Of a stretch of DNA of 64,000 bases, positions 63,701 to 64,000 are shown piece by piece. Source of the DNA: Paenibacillus glucanolyticus NBRC 15330 (GTDB taxonomy: Bacteria > Bacillota > Bacilli > Paenibacillales > Paenibacillaceae); assembly GCF_004000885.1 (NCBI RefSeq), contig NZ_BIMC01000023.1:1-64000 (forward strand), given 5' to 3'. A model generated the notes under the pieces. The model saw only the letters and a list, made by a program, of their open reading frames with translations. It had not been told where the DNA came from and did not search any database. Position 1 is the first letter of the stretch. The number at the start of each line of letters is the position of its first letter. The position numbers and the translations under genes were made by a program.

Positions 63701-64000
63701 CTTCCGATCGAGGTAACGCCTGTCATGGAACTCAAATCTCTTCCCGTCTCATGATGCAGCGCGGATGCATCCACACCATTGATTTTATATACCTTGACGG
63801 CGCCTTGAACATATAAAATCGAATAACCGCTCAACTTTCCGTTGCCATCGATCTGCGTATTAAATAGAAAACCGCCGCCTTCCATGCTGTGGTAATCCAC
63901 TTTGGATTCGTCCATGTCGAAGGTAATGATCTTTTTGCCCGAAGGGCTTCCCTGCGTCAGCATGTAATCCTTATAAGCAGGCGAGGTATAACCATAGAAG
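60724..64000 (-). CDS. SLH-domain surface protein with FN3 repeats (N-terminus outside the window)
   Basis: At least 1091 residues. The frame is open past the ATG at 63963 to the window edge (FYGYTSPAYKDY precedes it), so the real start is upstream. Visible order: an unrecognised extracellular region (to about 290), a bacterial Ig-like domain (about 290-350), and three near-identical fibronectin-III repeats of about 90 aa (about 355-620, each with TTFTPVSP and YYFRL-type motifs). A linker, carboxypeptidase-regulatory-like beta domains (GEYTLSLNVIAPNGE; PVAGVNMQLYW) and three SLH repeats (about 895-1060, e.g. ITRAEFAQIL) follow. It should be wall-bound; no catalytic domain is visible in this part. 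Confidence 0.85.
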   Translation of the reverse strand, partial: FYGYTSPAYKDYMLTQGSPSGKKIITFDMDESKVDYHSMEGGGFLFNTQIDGNGKLSGYSILYVQGAVKVYKINGVDASALHHETGRDLSSMTGVTSIGSFPKGASTHHSIKIVATDTTLSMWDNGDQIIRNLTLPDVYGNEFGPIVSHIGHGCEIISIFSFDNMKLYSTSSKTLDVAADNILWGTSPLRYVVNINDDPRGDLDGGSNQSNLTNSFNNTGAQYVGVTSATYADIDQTFIDGITGGGLHIHSDKSSADIIQEIADRIADQLITDYKAAILDIEEAESNTDIRFQPGDTKNSVKNNLTLQQDDDVTTVWSSDQPSIIAPDGTVTRPVITQSGTYVTLTATITKDGLTSEKTFTVYVNAADPAPLGTLTAASGNGEVTLKFPALTGASNIVVEQSIDGTTFTPVSPLETLDATSTSATVTGLTNGETYHFRLNVESGLYDGISNVVQASPSKSLTTLSAVAGSGQVTLNFPALTGASSIVVEQSTDGTTFTPVSPSEPLDAASTSATLTGLTNGEIYYFRLNVGSGPYAGVSNVVEALPSEPITTLSAVAGIGQVTLNFPALTGASSIVIERSTDGTTFTPVSPLETLDSGSTSATIAGLSSRETYYFRLIVQSGPHAGVSNVVSVKPHAPAVLEETPPAGNTGVVQQQPASTMKAEVVVSDQANGGKVVQEKITKLVGDNLKVSGKIKSATGQELNLPSIVMNQDGSFTLPKVAAGEYTLSLNVIAPNGEKLAGPAGKLSVDSNGNAKLSVDLVDPYGTILDKVTSQPVAGVNMQLYWADTELNRSKGRVPGTVVQLPELPDFSPNKNHNPQSSSDSGQYGWMVYADGDYYFLGEKNGYIVFDSRNDKREERFGNDSYIKDGVIHVGDTIVKFSFSAQPKVKASGDHRAYMVGYPDGTFQADRGIIRSEMAAILSRLYTAEAGANKVSYSDVTAKHWAMNAITTATHNKWMVGFSDNTFKPKKQITRAEFAQILMNVYQWDAVQESTYTDVTGHWAEKAIATAQEQGLLFDFTEKSFNPNQSITRVEVIRILNQLLDRKPWDIKVEPKWTDVPEGHDYYSDIMEASIPHSFEQLETGIENWKE
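62095..62890 (-). repeat. Three tandem ~270-bp repeats encoding fibronectin-III domains
   Basis: The blocks near 62095-62364, 62365-62634 and 62635-62890 encode FN3 domains that are alike over long stretches, such as FPALTGAS and DGTTFTPVSP. Recent duplication and possible unequal crossing-over are suggested. Confidence 0.75.

Overview
The window looks like a Paenibacillus-type chromosome (Firmicutes, Paenibacillaceae). GC content is moderate, Shine-Dalgarno sequences are strong, TTG/GTG starts are frequent, and four very large secreted proteins end in triple S-layer-homology (SLH) modules. Several loci match Bacillus gene orders: pspA-ydjGHI, nupNOPQ, a manR/manP-like pair and ydjO-csp. No rRNA, tRNA, CRISPR, transposase or phage gene was seen.

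Layout. 1-2457: end of an ECF transporter operon (ATPase, T component) plus a PHP-domain protein. 2458-3797: a gene-free, repeat-dense stretch with three kinds of repeats. 3798-8892 (minus): a phosphate operon in the order stalk/propeller protein, pstS, pstC, pstA, pstB, behind a sequence that reads as a PhoP box. 9170-14131 (minus): SLH-anchored type I pullulanase behind LacI-family/CcpA operators. 14529-19768: a small lipoprotein, a frameshifted GH20 hexosaminidase, a sulfatase and an AraC regulator. 19797-21268: ECF sigma factor and putative anti-sigma factor. 21462-32955 (minus): a giant SLH nuclease/5'-nucleotidase beside a nucleoside ABC importer, together an apparent nucleic-acid scavenging locus. 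33481-38321: small membrane protein, the pspA-ydjGHI envelope-stress operon, and hsp20 under two CtsR boxes. 38585-39440: small HTH protein, YdjO-like protein, cold-shock protein with a structured leader. 39764-42550: GH3 glycosidase with swapped domain order. 42811-44722: small membrane ORFs (one frameshifted) and a second ECF sigma/anti-sigma pair. 44912-49135 (minus): PTS EIIBCA permease and its PRD regulator. 49402-53388: SLH-anchored GH10 xylanase. 53527-54780: MscS-family channel. 55033-60208: PrpR-N-type regulator followed by permease, four-carbon acid sugar kinase and PdxA2, predicted to turn D-threonate or a related acid into DHAP. 60397-60573: a 58-aa ORF. 60724-64000: the C-terminal part of another SLH protein that runs off the window.

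Together the genes describe a soil-type polymer degrader. Surface-tethered enzymes attack starch, xylan and nucleic acids, ABC/PTS/secondary transporters take up products, and two ECF sigma systems plus PspA and heat/cold-shock genes guard the envelope. The most notable signals are the 11-bp-phased Pho box ahead of an unusual stalk-pst operon, a pair of ~68-nt hairpin elements placed identically in two operons, the three-layer repeat region at 2.5-3.7 kb, and a bacterial enhancer-binding-protein-like regulator that appears to lack the sigma-54 contact loop.
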